DNA of 64,000 nucleotides from Phalacrocorax aristotelis (Eukaryota; Chordata; Aves; Suliformes; Phalacrocoracidae): the NCBI RefSeq assembly GCF_949628215.1, contig NC_134311.1, forward strand, positions 77,618,090 to 77,682,089, read 5' to 3'. A model generated the notes under the pieces. That model did no database searches. It saw only the letters and a program-made list of their open reading frames with translations, and had not been told where the DNA came from. Below, one piece after another: positions 10,919 to 23,900 of this stretch (position 1 is the first letter of the stretch; every line of letters starts with the position of its first letter). A program made the position numbers and the translations under genes.

Positions 10919-11347
10919 GATAACACTGGTATTGGCTCTGCGGTGCGTGCTCACCACCCTGGCAGAGACCTAGAGATCTTCCTGGGCTGTGGGCCTACAG
11001 GCAGGATGCAGCACCCTCCCGGCCCGCTCTGCCTGTGTGAACTGCCGCGCCACGCCCCGGCTGCCGCGCCCCGCCCTGCTGCAGTGCCACGCCCGTCCTG
11101 GTCACCGCCCTCCTGTTTGCTTGCGCTCCCTGGGGCCATTTAAATCTCCCACAGTTGCTCGTGACAACGCCCAGGCCTCATCAGCCTCCCTCGCAACAGC
11201 TGCCGGGCCACTCTGCGCTTCCTCAGGCTGCCGTGGCTCCGGACACCCCCTTGCCCGCCCCAATCCAGCGCCCAGCTGCGGAACTTACCGTTGCCGCTGC
11301 TGCATTTGTCGCAGTCCATGGACTGAGGTCTATAAAGTTCAACCGTT
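10919..11347 (-). promoter_or_regulatory. CR1 5' UTR / internal promoter region
   Basis: GC-rich, CpG-dense sequence upstream of ORF1, densest at about 11035-11300 and standing out against the AT-rich surroundings. LINEs carry their promoter inside the 5' UTR, so this is the likely old CR1 promoter. No individual promoter element is identified with confidence. A long open frame runs through it on the minus strand (about 11451-11140), which is expected of GC-rich DNA and not evidence of a gene. Confidence 0.65.
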
Positions 11348-14300
11348 TTAGACATCTTAAAATCATACCTTAGTTCACCAGTAATTTCAGGGCTGTAAGT
11401 TACTTGGGCCATATATGATAACATCCAATTGTAACAGTTAACTGCATTCAACTCTATTAGCCATGGATTTAACCCATTATGACAGATTTCCCAGCTTTCT
11501 CCTTAAGTCAGTTAAAGGATGGTCTTAGCTATACAAAAACATTAAGACCTACTGCCTCGTGCCAAAGGAAATAGTACTGTCCTTAGTTAAGGCTGATGAC
11601 GGCTCTGAAATAGCTCAACCCCAATATCCTAACGGGAAAGCAAAGAAATATCTCCATGAAGTAGAAGAAGCATCTAAGGAAACATTAATTCTGCTCAACC
11701 AGAAAAGAATAAACTAAATACAGCACAAAACCAAAGCATGTATTCCAGCTGGGGAAAATAATTTTATAGAAATGGGCTTGGATAAGAAATAAAGCTTTAT
11801 CCAAATTATGCTCTAGTGTTGTTAACACAACACTATGATCCTGTGACACCATTTGTGGGCTGCTTTCTGGGTTCATACAGCTCCTCACTGCTTCTGGTGA
11901 AAATTCAAAATACGTGCAAGCTTCCAGTTGGCAGAAATCAGACCCAGGGACGGCTAAGGCATAGACATGTAGTATCCATGTAACCAGCTGGAGGTGTGAA
12001 CACACTGGAGTTTACACTAGCAAGTGCATAGTGAACACAGCTCAGGAAGTCTATCTAGAAACAGCTATTAATAAAAACAACTCAAGAAAATAAAACATAG
12101 CAATTTGATGTGAACCATGTGCCGGCCCTGGCCTGTGCTGCTGCTCACCGGCGCAGAGTCCAAGGCTACGGCTGCCGAGCTGCATGTGGCTCTTCATTGC
12201 TCAGCATGGGGCTCTCGCTCAGGTCTGAGCAGTCAGTGTTTCACAGCCACTGCCTGGAGGAAAACCAAGCAGTCTCAAGGAAAGATTCAAAGAGACAGCC
12301 TGAGACATGCAGAGGGGCACAGGAGGGTGGCAGTGAGTGATGCTGACGGAGCCGGATGGAGTGAAGCCAGCAGCAGAATGATAATGCTCCATCTCCAGGA
12401 CAACGGGAACTGCCATCCAGCCCGGCTCTTGCAACTGCTAGACCTAGTAACCCAGTGGCAAGCCATGTTGGAAAGAGAAAAGCAGCAGCTTCGTGTTTCA
12501 CCCCCAAATTCAGCCAGTTGTCACGCCAGTGGAATTAACACCATCATGAAACAAGCCATCCGGGCACAGTGAAGACGTGCGGGTCCAGAGAAGTCCTTGT
12601 AAACCTCCCTGCAGGACTTGGTTGAGCCAGCACTGTTCAGCCACACGTCAGAATCAGGGACATGGAATGTGACCGCCTTGTTATTCCTGACTTGGCAAAG
12701 CAGCTAACCATGCACTTAAATTAGTTTGTGCTTTAACTCGCGCTTAACCACTCAGCTGCACTGTGGGCTCTGCAGTGTCAGGAGTTGCGGTAGTTTCTCC
12801 AGATGCCTTGCGCCATGTATCTGGAGTATCTGTGGGATTTCTCTGGGATCCTTCCTTGGAAGGGCTCTCCTCTCCGCCGTTCCCGATCAGGCTGCATGGC
12901 TGGAGCTGAAATACATTTGCAGGCTTTTGTGGAAGAAAGTTTGCTCAGTTTCTTCCCCATGTCCAAGGGACAGAGACATCACTCCCCAAACCTGACACTT
13001 AGGTGCTCTACAGCAGCATTAAATTCACACTTTAAAAAGAGAGAGTGAGTGATAACACAGAAGTCAGGATTTTAGCATGTGGTAAGGGTTTTTATTTTTA
13101 CAGTAATTACTTTAACAGTGTCTCTTATTCCCACCGTCTTGCCCAATCTTTGCGTTCCCACAGGTGTTGCTGCCTCTATCTCCAGGCTGTGCCTTTGAGT
13201 CATGTCCCCTGTGAGGGTCTCCAGCCCTCCACGGTCACAGGAGCCACAAACCAGACGGTACTACTGGTGAAAGCAACAAGATGCCGCCCACAGCATGAAC
13301 ACTACAGACAATATCCAGCATTGCTGATCAGCTGTGTGCCCCTAGGGGTGATTTGCTGTAATATTCCTGTTTCTCTGCTGTACTTAAAGCGTCTTGAAAG
13401 CATATAGTCACTGGCATGGTAGTGAGCTGTCAGAATGGAAGTGGGACTTATAGCATGGGAATTTTGGGGATACAGGAAGACCTCCTGGGTCATTACTGAA
13501 GGACTCAGTCCAGTGTCAGGGTTCAAGAGGTTTGAGTCTTAGGAAGAGGGTGAAAGATTTAATTTACACCATCCCAGTCATCACCAACCTCGAACCCCAG
13601 TAGAGGCAGTCACCCCAGCTGCCTTATGCAAGAGACCCTCTGGCACACAATAAGATATTTTCTGTTACCAGCATGACATGTAAGTTGCCTTGTTAGCATT
13701 CCTGCTTTCCCACTTTCACCTCTGGGATTTGGGTTTCGGAAAAGATTGCCGAAGGAAAAAGCTGATTTCCTCTCCTTTCCCATGTTACTCATTTGAGAAG
13801 TTTCATCATTAACATGAGGTGTCTCTGAGCATACAGAAGCTGGTCTGCAACGAAAAATAAGATGAACACATCTGAAGGTTTCAGCAATGTCTATTTTTTC
13901 AGTGCTGTATCCAATAGAAATCCAAATGACTTGCCTCCTTTCCCATTGAGAGCCTGCAACTATACAGAGGCACAGTGAGCAAATTGTGTGATTATTGCTT
14001 TTCCCAGAGAAATTGTTCTCTGTTAAGATGAGATATTAAAGTCAGGGCCTGCTGTGCAGAAAACAGGATGAAGCCAGCCAAGCTTTTGGATGTTCCGCAG
14101 TGGTTTGTACTATTTCCCAGCAATATTGTCATTCTAGTTGTGATTGCTAGCTGAAAGGAAAGAAACACTATCTATAAATATTTTTGGGGAAAAGTTAGAA
14201 GTTTTATTAGGTACAACAGGAAAAGTAGAATTTTACTAAGACACAACCCCTTTCATCACTAGTTCATCGTATACTTAAATTATGTGATTTTATTCATGAA

Positions 14301-15293
14301 AAGTGCCAAACTGGCACTGCAACCATTTTACCCTGGGCTGTCCAAAGTATATTTGTACCCAATGCATGTGCTGATAGGGAAGGACTCACTCTGCAAGCTG
14401 GGAGCCTGGGAGAGGTGCTACCCTTGGGCTTGGGCTGGGGACAAGCCACACAAAGCTGCATGCCATCACAGCAGTGTGTTCTCTCCCTGTGATGTGGCTG
14501 AGTGAGGAACTCAGAGAGAGGAGCATGAAATGGTGATCAAATGAGCGAGCCTCATGTATAATTCATGAGTTGAAACAAACCTTTGTACCAGACAAGATCA
14601 CCCATTGAATTCATCTTCAATGGACCATTGCTCGCTTACACCACGCAAGATCCATCTCACTCCATACTGTCTGAATGGGAGCAGCACCAGCCTTACATTA
14701 TTCTGAAACAATATGCTGATCTTTCTTTTAGTGGCAAGTAGGCAATTTGGTCTACAGAGCCCAATCAATCCCTACTTCTTCTTCTAAGGATGCCAGCAGA
14801 GAAGCTAATTACAACCTCCTCTTCAAGGGTAGGTTCATTGTCAGCTAGGGACCAGGATGAGACCTCTATTCATTCCCCAATATATTAAGTTCAAAGAAAA
14901 ACCAGACTGACATTAGTCAGTACTGACTTACAGAAACTCTTTAGGCCTGGAACCAAAGAAAAGCTAATGCAAGGAGGACAGAGTTGGGGGGGGAACATCC
15001 CACCACTCATTAGAGAGGCCTGGTACAGTTCATTTCCCCGACTCCCTCTCCAAAGAGAAACTTCTTATGGATCAAAGAAGGAAGAAAGAGAAAAAAAGCA
15101 ATATAAAATGTGGATCAGAAAGACACACCATGATTTTATTTCTAATAGCTAAGTGAAAAGTCCAGTTCTGATTTCTAAACTAAACTAAACTACTTTCCAA
15201 ACTCTTGAAGACTTTAGTTAAGCCAAGGTTTCAGTTTCACATGAATATAAGTTAATTTTCTTTTTGTCTTTACCCCTTAATCCTCCTTCCCTC

Positions 15294-15330
15294 AGAAAAA
15301 AAAAGAAAAAGAAGTAAAAAAGAAAAAAGA
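15294..15330. repeat. A-rich low-complexity tract
   Basis: A run of adenines broken by single guanines and one T. A short (CAA)n stretch follows at about 15525-15538. Confidence 0.9.
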
Positions 15331-18300
15331 TTCAGCGATCTTATTTTTAATTCAGGCCTTTGTACTTGGGGGTCACCAGTGCCAACTGAAATCCAAGTCC
15401 AAATGATCTCATTAGAGACATCCAGCATGGAGCACAGTGTAGGCAGATGAAATCCCACATCCACAAAAAGAGCAGCACCAAGCTGGTACAGCAGAAGGAG
15501 GCACGTTAGAGGAGAAGAAAAGAAAACAACAACAACATCTCCAACCTGCTCTCCTGCCAGGAAGCTGTACTGGGGAACGAACAATTTCTGTGACATGAGC
15601 CAGTCTTGCCATAATGCAATCAGGTGGGGGCAACCGAGCATAGAGAAAAATGGCTGACCTGTTAGTTAGCTGGATTTACTTTCTTTTCTTTTCCCCAGGC
15701 AAAGAAAATAAACATTTTCTCACATTGGATCATGAACCCTACACATTTCTCATCTGCTTTCTGCTTGCAACAAAATACCATTTATCTTTCCCTTTGTGCT
15801 CTGTTTGAGGTAAGAGGATCTGAAATCTGCAAGTCTACATGTGCTTTCATGTTGCTGTTTTCTTATTTTATTTTCATATGTGTGTTCTTTAAAAGCTCTT
15901 GATACTAAAGGGCCAAGTCTTCTGTTGAGTTGTGTTCATAGAGGTTAAAGTAAATGTAATGCAATGTAAAACATTGCCTCTGGTTTACATCAGCAGACGA
16001 TTTGGCCCATTCTACCTGAATAGCTTATTAAACACAGTTCTGGTTTTCAGGATCAACCATGAAACTGCTATAAAAGTTTCAGCAGGCCTCAGAGGTTTGT
16101 TGGGAAGTGGCAGGCAAGGGAAGTGAGGAGTTTTTTTCTGTGCTGATGAAAGATGCTTGACTGGCAGCTCTGGACCTTGAAGCCCTGAGTTTACCCAAAG
16201 AACACGCAGGGACGGATCAGAGACAAAACCACACTCACTCTCACCAGCCTGCCTGGTCTGGCTGGCCCCCAGCCAAAGTGCCCTCAGCCCTGACCTGAAC
16301 CCTTACATGGGGGAGGATTGCTTGGTCTCCACATTCATTTTCCTCTGGCCTCATTTGTAAAGACAGGCAGGTGACAGGTCAGCTCTTGGTGGTGCATTTT
16401 TGTGATGTGACCGCTGCCCGATAAGAGGTGAACGGCAAAAGCCAAATGTTTCCTGACCATTTTTCTCTTCACTTCAGAGCCATCTCACAGTCATCAGGTG
16501 GTGGCAACACATTCCTCCTAATAACCTGGGACAATTGGATGGAGCAGGCTGGAGGTCAGAGGTTGGGCAAACCTATTCTAACCCTGAGCTCTGGTACGAC
16601 ACTAGTGTCACCATCAACGTTCTTGCAAACAGTCGAGTGTCCCAGCTTCTAAGAGCCTTCAGGGTGATATCAGGGATGCCTATTGAAAGGACTGTTGTTT
16701 TACTTTGGTTACAAAAGGCAGAAAATATTAATTGACCATTGAGAGTAAAATCTAAATACAATCGCAAGCTGTCTGTCTACAAAATCTCCTCCCTTCAGAA
16801 AACATTCTGTTCCCTCACCACTGTGTTTATGCTTTATCACTACTTAGTGAGACCAGTGACAGCCTAAAGATCAAAATTTGTATTTGTACCGATACCTATT
16901 TCACCTTAAAAGTAAAAGGGCCTTTCATTCTCTTTTGAGCATAGGTGAAACCTGAATTTACAGTCTCAGAAACAAATGAAGGAGAAGAAACCATTAAAAA
17001 TAATATCCTTTAAAGGAAATTGAGGTTTGGAGCAGATGGGGTTGCCCTTTGCTGATCACCCCACACAGTTACCTCTGAGGTTCCTTGAATGAACACATCT
17101 GTAAAAATAGTCTTCAAAGTGATACGGGGAATTCTAATTTCTCAGCCTCAGAAAATGTTCATGTTTGATTCCATTAACCAAACTTACCCTCTGAACATAT
17201 AAATTTATCACTGAAACATTAAAAGGATATTCAGGAGCCGTTAGTAACACCATCTACCTACCAGTATAACATGTCTTCTTTAAAAAGGCAATTATTTTGC
17301 ATGTCCTATATTTGGGATCATATATATGTGCCTCAAGACTAAAGAAATTCAGGGCCCACTCATATGTTCAGCCTTGCTATACAAAACCCTTAGCTGTAAC
17401 AGCCACCATTCTATATGGTGGTATATAGGTACTGCATATAGCGACAGCCTGGCAAAAGTATGAGAAGCTTGCATGACAACTGGCTCTATCTAGTCACATT
17501 TGACTTATTTCCTAACAACTGAAAAGCCTTGTGTTGAAATATTTGTAAGCAAACTCCCTGGTCTGTTAAAGGTAGTTAAAGATAGTGGCTGAAAGCTGAA
17601 GGAATAGCTTGGTTCAGCAACTCAGAAAACCTCCTTATTCTTTGAAAACAAGCATATTTAATGGTTTGTGATATATCAGATTGTGTCTATGCGTCCATCC
17701 ATACTTCTTCCAGCTGAGGGCACAGGCTGAATGTTGCCATCCCCTGCCTTCTGGAGGCAGAATTATATGGCAGAGTGTGTGTTGGGATCTCCCTGGCAAA
17801 CAGCAAGGCCACACATGCAACTGTCTCCAGCGTTAAGGGAAAGTCTCTACACTTGGGTTTGTTCACATGTTACCTTAAACCATCACTGCTTTGATTTGGA
17901 AACCCTGAGGTGTAACACTGCGGGTCCATTGAAATGGTGGGGGAACTGCCAAATCATGTCACATGGGCCTGTGTCTCTGTAGGTCCCGCTTGCTGGGGAG
18001 CGTGCCAAGGCAGCAGCCCCAAGGGCTTCTCTTTGTGTCCTTTGTGGAGGCAGATCTCTGCAGAAATGGCAAGTGTTGAATGCCATTGCAGCACATAGAG
18101 CAGGATCCTTCTGTCATGGAAGGGGCCAGAGGAGAAAATCTCACTCTTCAGCAAGTAAATAACTAAGAGAAAAAAGACCACATTACAGCCTCCTGTCAGG
18201 ATGTTCTTCTTGCCATTGTTTACAAACTGCAGGCGTCTTTACTGCTAGTTTTCTCCTTAGAGATGACACCCGGGGACCTAAAAGTGTCAGACTAGATGTC

Positions 18301-18547
18301 TGGAAATTTTGCAAGATGCTTCAGGACACTGATTTATATTCAAACCAGTCCTTTCCAAGAAATTGGTTCTTCTGAAAAGAATAAAGCTAAAGCTACCTCA
18401 ACAACAACAAAAAATGTCATTGTCACTAAACCAAAAGGAATATGACTGAAGCTTCATGTCAGTCTGGGAACTTTTGATGTATCACAAGCTTCTGTGGAGA
18501 GCTAACTACTCACTATTTTCCTCAGGCCACACAAAAATAGGTTTCCA

Positions 18548-18583
18548 CAAAACAAAATAAAATAAAGGAAAAAAAAAGAGAAG
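18548..18583. repeat. A-rich (AAAAT)n-like tract
   Basis: Short AAAAT units pass into an A/G-rich run. It is ordinary low-complexity DNA. Confidence 0.85.
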
Positions 18584-20229
18584 CAGATAGTATCACTGTC
18601 ATCATATCTTCTGGTTAAGAGCCGGATAGGCTTACATTTTATTTTACTAATATCTTTTGCATATGATATAAGGAATAACTTGAATGACACCCAAATATTG
18701 CAAGACTTTCTTCTGCTCTGTGAGAGGAGAGTACCAGAGTACACCCACTGGTCTGATTTGCCTTCTTGTACCCACTGGGAGTGAAGTGTAAGGAAGGCAG
18801 CTTTGAAAACATTTCCATTTCTAGACTACGAATATATGAAGCTGTTTCTATACCATGCAACTTAGTGCCATATTCTAGAGAATTTTTTCTTTTTAGAAAC
18901 CACTCAGGTTTGAAAGCTTTTATAAGTGCCTCATGCTTTTCTGCATTTCTTTGGACAGGTGGAAAAAAAGGAGAAGTCATTTATGACTCTCCAATCTGGG
19001 CCATTAGTGTTATGTTAGAGGTGCGCTGGAGCCATTTTAACTTAGGAAATTGTTTATAACTTTCCCTGAGAAACCTTTCACTCATAGAAGATAAAAACAA
19101 ATGTACCACTCCCACAGGATCTCTTCATCCCCTTTAGCTGAAGGTAAGACCAGAGGAATGTATCAATCTTATCTTCTTCTAAATATACACAGATATATAC
19201 ATTTAAGCAGAAAAACACTTGCTTTCAGAGAACTGAAATGCCTTTATTGCTGTCTGAACCAGTAACAGAAAAAAAGTCTCAATAATACATTTACCAGTCT
19301 CCAATTTTAGCATTTCTAGCATCTAGAATTGGAGATCAGGTAATTCTACCTGGAGAAAACACATACTGAAACTTTAATTTGTTTATTCCACCACAGCTTT
19401 TGGGAACTTCCAGTCCCTCATTTTTGGGGAAAACTATGAGCATCAGGAATGCTGCTTCCCTGGGCTGTGGCCCAATGAATAGCCAGTGGAGCTGTGCTAA
19501 AGCCAAGGGCATGTCACCCAGAGACCCCAAATACTCTCAGAAAAGCCCCCATCAAGGTTACATTCCCCTCCTGCTTCTTCTTTCATGTCCCTCACCTCTT
19601 ACTCTGTACTTACACACAGCTCTGTTGGGAAAGAAGAAATTTATGGAGTCTGGAAGCAGACAGTACCTCCAAATTGTCCTCATAGTCACAGAAAATAGTT
19701 CTTTCTCCCTGGTCCTCAAGCACCTTCTTTGCAAAGTGAGGCTGGACCAGTCCAAAACATGGCTGGAGGGAGAAGCTTTGTTTGGTTTCCCTTGCCACAG
19801 AAAAAAAAGCCTTATAAGGATTCAATATCAGCTTCAGTTCCCAACGTGGTGATCACCAGTCTGACTCTCCACATGGCTTCTAGTGGTACAGATCACCTTC
19901 AGGTGTTTCCTGCTACTTCCCTAAGATCTTTAGCTCAACCATACAGATTGGTCCCTGTGAGCACACCTCTTCTTCTACCACTGCTGACTTTCAAGCAATA
20001 ACTTTAAATCTGCTAGGTTTTTTATTTCCACTAAGGGTCCTATGTTTGTATGTCTATATGGAGGGTTGGGAGATTTTTTATATAAAGAAATGTCTTTTAT
20101 TATTTCCTTTTGCTTTTCTATTACAAAGCCTCTAATGTGTTGTGTTAAAGGTGGGTGGCTTTAAAAGAGGCTGGTTTCATTAGGTTTTTATTGTGTTTAA
20201 AATGTGGTTCCATTTATTGTGCTAAACAC

Positions 20230-20640
20230 TTGGCAGCCTTTGTCACGCCATGTCTCATGAAGGCACTTGGAAATGAGCACACACATAGAAAGCTGCATCA
20301 ATTTCCCCCCCGAGCAAGATAGGCAGGAGATCATGAAAGCTTTGTTTCTTTAGCTGGCAGTTAATCTTTCCAAACTTGGCCCCCTTTCTGAAATTAACTC
20401 ATCGAATAATGGACATGCTCCATTAAAGTGATGAAGATAAAAACTCTGCCAGTGCCTGACTTAGTAAGAAAACCATCCCACTCGCAGGCCAAAAGAACAC
20501 ACTTGAGCTGTGACAAAGCATCTCTAATTGAGAGCCAAGACTCCCCTCCCATTTATTTCCATGAGTTGGTATTCTTTGACCGTCCAGATTTCTTTTTGTA
20601 CTTAGGAAATGGGTCATGTATTTCTGGTGGAAAGATTTAA
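20230..20640. other. Candidate conserved non-coding stretch (impression only)
   Basis: High-complexity sequence of intermediate GC without repeats or long homopolymers. It contains homeodomain-type TAAT/ATTA cores (TTAATCTTT, GCTCCATTAAAG) and no coherent reading frame. This texture is common in vertebrate conserved non-coding elements near developmental genes. The call rests on reading alone and needs an alignment. Confidence 0.25.
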
Positions 20641-20804
20641 AATTTAAAAAGAAAGTATTGTATAAAATTCCAGATAGGTTTTGCTTCATCTATCTTCAGA
20701 CATGTATGTTTTTCACATATATTGGTATTATTAAGATTTTAATTTACTGACAGTTGGTGCTTTGATTACAGATCCAGACAGGCAGTCAAGTTCACGTATG
20801 TTTG

Positions 20805-20880
20805 GTTCCCAACTCTGTGACTGACTTAATGTGTATTATGAGGCAAGACACTTATTCCTTGATTTCCATCCAAAAAACCA
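20805..20880 (+). repeat. Possible ancient SINE/LINE tail (MIR/L2/L3-like)
   Basis: The segment CAACTCTGTGACTGACTT, a TGTGTATTATGAGGCAAG stretch, then ACACTTATT and CTTGATTTCC lines up in order with the core of MIR and the related L2/L3 tails (CTCTGCCACTGACTTGCTGT, GGGCAAGTCACTTAACC, CTCAGTTTCC). The divergence is large, as expected of repeats older than the bird-mammal split. It could be chance. Confidence 0.35.
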
Positions 20881-20985
20881 AGAACAGCACTTGTTCATGT
20901 CTCTTGGGAGCCGCAAAGAAGAATTCACTAATACCTGTCAGGAAGCATTACTATTGGAATGCTACTGTGATGAGGTGCAAGTATA

Positions 20986-23900
20986 CTACAAAATGTCACA
21001 TTCAGCGCACATTAAAAAAAAAATACACTTTATGATCAAACAAGTTTTCTTCTGTGTGGAAACAGAAATAACCTGAAAAGTACCAAGGCAATGCTCCTCA
21101 ACCTTTTTCCTGGGACACCGTCATTATCTCAGACCTGACCCTCCAGACTTCTTTCAATGATGACAGAGATGAAAAATTCTGCTTTCTTATTAATCCAAGA
21201 AAGGAAAAATGGGCCTGATGCCTGTATGTGACCCAGAGATGCCATGTATTAGAGCAACAGCCTCTGACCTGTGAGTTGCAGGCTGTATTCTGCCCAGGAG
21301 ATGTTCAGACTTTCTTCATAGCCATAGAAAATTAAAACCCCTTAAAACTAAGGAGGCTGTGGCTGTGGTCCAGGTTGGCAGGGAGAGCAAAGAAAGATGC
21401 TGCTCACATTACTCATTACTTCTGCCTATGAGCCCATAAAGGCTGGGAGCTGCAAGGACAGAAAATCCAATAATGGAAGAAAAATAAGAGCCTGTGAATT
21501 AAAATGACCCCAAATACCAAAAGTCAGATAGTGCAGATACCTTGCTAGGCATCCACAGGCACAAGAGTGTCCTCTGGATTAATTTTATCTGGTTTTATAC
21601 ACTTTAAGGCCATAAAGGAGGATTATCTCACTGAGTCTGACCTCTGGCATAACGCAGGCAATAAAAAATATAGTCAGTTACTGCCGCATGGAGTCCAATA
21701 ATTTGTGTTTGACTAACGCAGTTCTTTCAGTAGAGCAGCCCTTCTTGGCCTTGAAGTTTCAGTACTGGGAGAGACATCTTCTCTTCTGAACAGGCAACAA
21801 ACTCACAGCTTAACCAATATACAGGATAGAAGAAGTGCTCAGTTAGAGCTGCCTTCCCCACACACAACCTATATGATATAGATGGAAGCGTAGTGCCCAC
21901 TATTGGTGGATGTCTCTCTGTAGATGATATGATCTTTGGTCTTAGTTTCATGTTCAACTTTAAGGCAGCATGAGCTATTGCAGCAATTAAGGAGTGAACC
22001 TCATCCTCCTCTGTCCCTATGGCACCTCCTTCCATATGCCAACATAAATATTGTGCAAGCACAAGCATTGTGCAAACACATGCAACCACATGCTGAACAG
22101 GTTAAGGGAGCTGATTAAAACTAATCAATTCAATGCTTGGGTTTTTGTTGGCTGGATTATATGGCCTGGGTGGGAATAAATGATGGGAGGTGTGACTACC
22201 TCTTTCAACAGCACTGATGGTTTATGCCAGTTTAGACTGGCATACGTAAATCTGCTGTTTTGCATTCTTTGGTCGTTTCTAATGGTTTCAGGTCTTTTTG
22301 GAGCTCCTGAGTGGTGAAAAGAGGCTGAATCTCAAGAGGCAATGCCACCCAATGTTTGTAAAGTATTACATTGAAGGAAAGCACTATCAGATATTAGATA
22401 TTATTTATGACATTTGGCATACCAATTAATCCATATGGAAAATAGCCTGTATATTACTACAAAATAAAATAGAATTGTTTTGTCTAAATAATAGAATTAC
22501 AAACCAAAATTGTAATCTGTATGCATGCTGAAAATCCACCCTGTTTATTCCCATAATTTAAAATTGAGTAGGAGCCTCCATCTCCTCCCCTCCCCACTTG
22601 TGGGTCTTATGCAGTAACACATTCTTAAATGTGTAATAGCTACATTTCCATGATATTCATAATTCATGCCATGGAAATGGCCTGGAGAAATGAAAACTTC
22701 CTGCCTCATCAGATCCTCCTGAATAAAAAAAGTTCTTAGGCTACCCATTGCTGAAAGTAGAGCTATTGCCTCCATTTTCTTTTGCAGACACAGCCCAAGG
22801 CAAAACAATACAAGTGTCAAACTCCATGTTCTTGTAGCATTAAAAAAGGCAAGGAAAGAAAAATGAAGATAAGGTAAACTCTGTGTTACTTTGCCATCCA
22901 GGCAAAGGCACAACAGAAGAGTAAACCAAGAAAGTATGTCCCACCTTTTAATCCCCTTTCTGTAATATTTTTAATTAGGTACAAATACATTTTTGTGCCT
23001 GTCATGAAAGCGGTCCATGACATGCCACTACCCCACAAGCTAATGTATCAGAAGTATGACTCATCTCACAGCTGTATTTAATCATACAAAAGTCAAAGAT
23101 TTAATTAGCTTTGAACACTAGTCATCTCAGTTCCTTTCTCCATCAATAGGGAGAGATACCTGGTCCTTTTCCCTAGGCTACTTACCTACCCCAAATAACT
23201 GCAACACCTTCTGCCCCCACACCCCACCCCAGGGGATTTATCTAAAGCTGCTTGTTATAGAAAATGATCATTTAGCTGTCTCAGTTTAGACACCTAACCA
23301 ATCAGATGGCTGAAGTTAGGTGAAACTAATCCCATTTGATGAGACTAATGATAAGCTTAACCATGTACAAAAGCCTCATCCAGAATTCATCAATACCATT
23401 GGAAACTATTTGATAGCTTTGGTATCAGGCTATCACAGCAGAGGTTTTTGGGGTTTTTTCAGAGAGTAGAGATGGTTAAAATTTAATTCATTATGAGTAT
23501 TTAATTACATGTTTCATCAGGTTTTCATGATATCGGAAAACTGGAATTTTAGCAGTTTCATCAACAGTTCAGGAGAAAAGTTCTCAGTAATATAAAACTT
23601 GCGGAAGTCTTTTGTTTGTATTTTTACACATTTAGTATCTGTTTTGCCAGAATGTAAGGATTACATTATGATTGTTGTTATTATTATTTCTTCCTTTTTT
23701 TGTTTATTTATTTATTTAACCCACTATTGTGTATCAGTTTACAGAATAGAAATTAAACATCAAGCATCATTCCCCACCAGAACACAGAACAATATTTTTC
23801 TGCGCTAAAACAAGAATCCTAAATATAGGATAAACTTTAAAATCCTATAGCACTTTTTCTATAGGAAAAGGTATTATCCTGGTGATCCTGCCAGTCCCTA

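Larger units (their letters stand above)
6934..11347 (-). mobile_element. CR1 LINE copy 2, nearly full length
   Basis: About 4.4 kb CR1 element on the minus strand with all expected parts in order. These are a GC- and CpG-rich 5' UTR (about 11347-10919), ORF1 (10918-9915), ORF2 (9882-7137), a 3' UTR, and a 3' tail made of CTGTGATT-type units (seen on the plus strand as TCACAGAATCACAG at 6940-6953). Full-length CR1 is about 4.5 kb, so little or nothing is missing at the 5' end; most genomic CR1 copies are heavily truncated. The 5' boundary is placed by a candidate duplicated octamer (ATGTCTAA on the minus strand) at 11348-11355 and 6921-6928. Without that it would be put only roughly at 11.3 kb. 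Both ORFs are broken, so the copy cannot move by itself. Confidence 0.95.
11356..20229. other. Unique DNA, no gene supported
   Basis: About 8.9 kb without a recognisable gene or a clear transposon. Slightly GC-richer patches with overlapping open frames on both strands occur at about 12110-13050 and 19380-20000; none of these frames resembles a known protein. Simple repeats at 15294-15330 and 18548-18583 are listed separately. A short stretch near 15990-16015 (GATTTGGCCCA preceded by GGTTTACATCAGC) may be a relic of an ancient amniote repeat. Confidence 0.55.

Noticed and set aside
11140-11451. Minus-strand frame through the CR1 5' UTR
   Set aside because: It crosses from unique DNA into the CR1 5' UTR, so it cannot be a conserved CR1 gene; it is open because the region is GC-rich.
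12117-12572. 151-codon plus-strand frame downstream of CR1 copy 2
   Set aside because: No domain recognised; it may only reflect the higher GC of this patch. No promoter or splice evidence.
19379-19852. 157-codon plus-strand frame
   Set aside because: Several overlapping frames on both strands. No family resemblance, low-complexity LLLLL segment.
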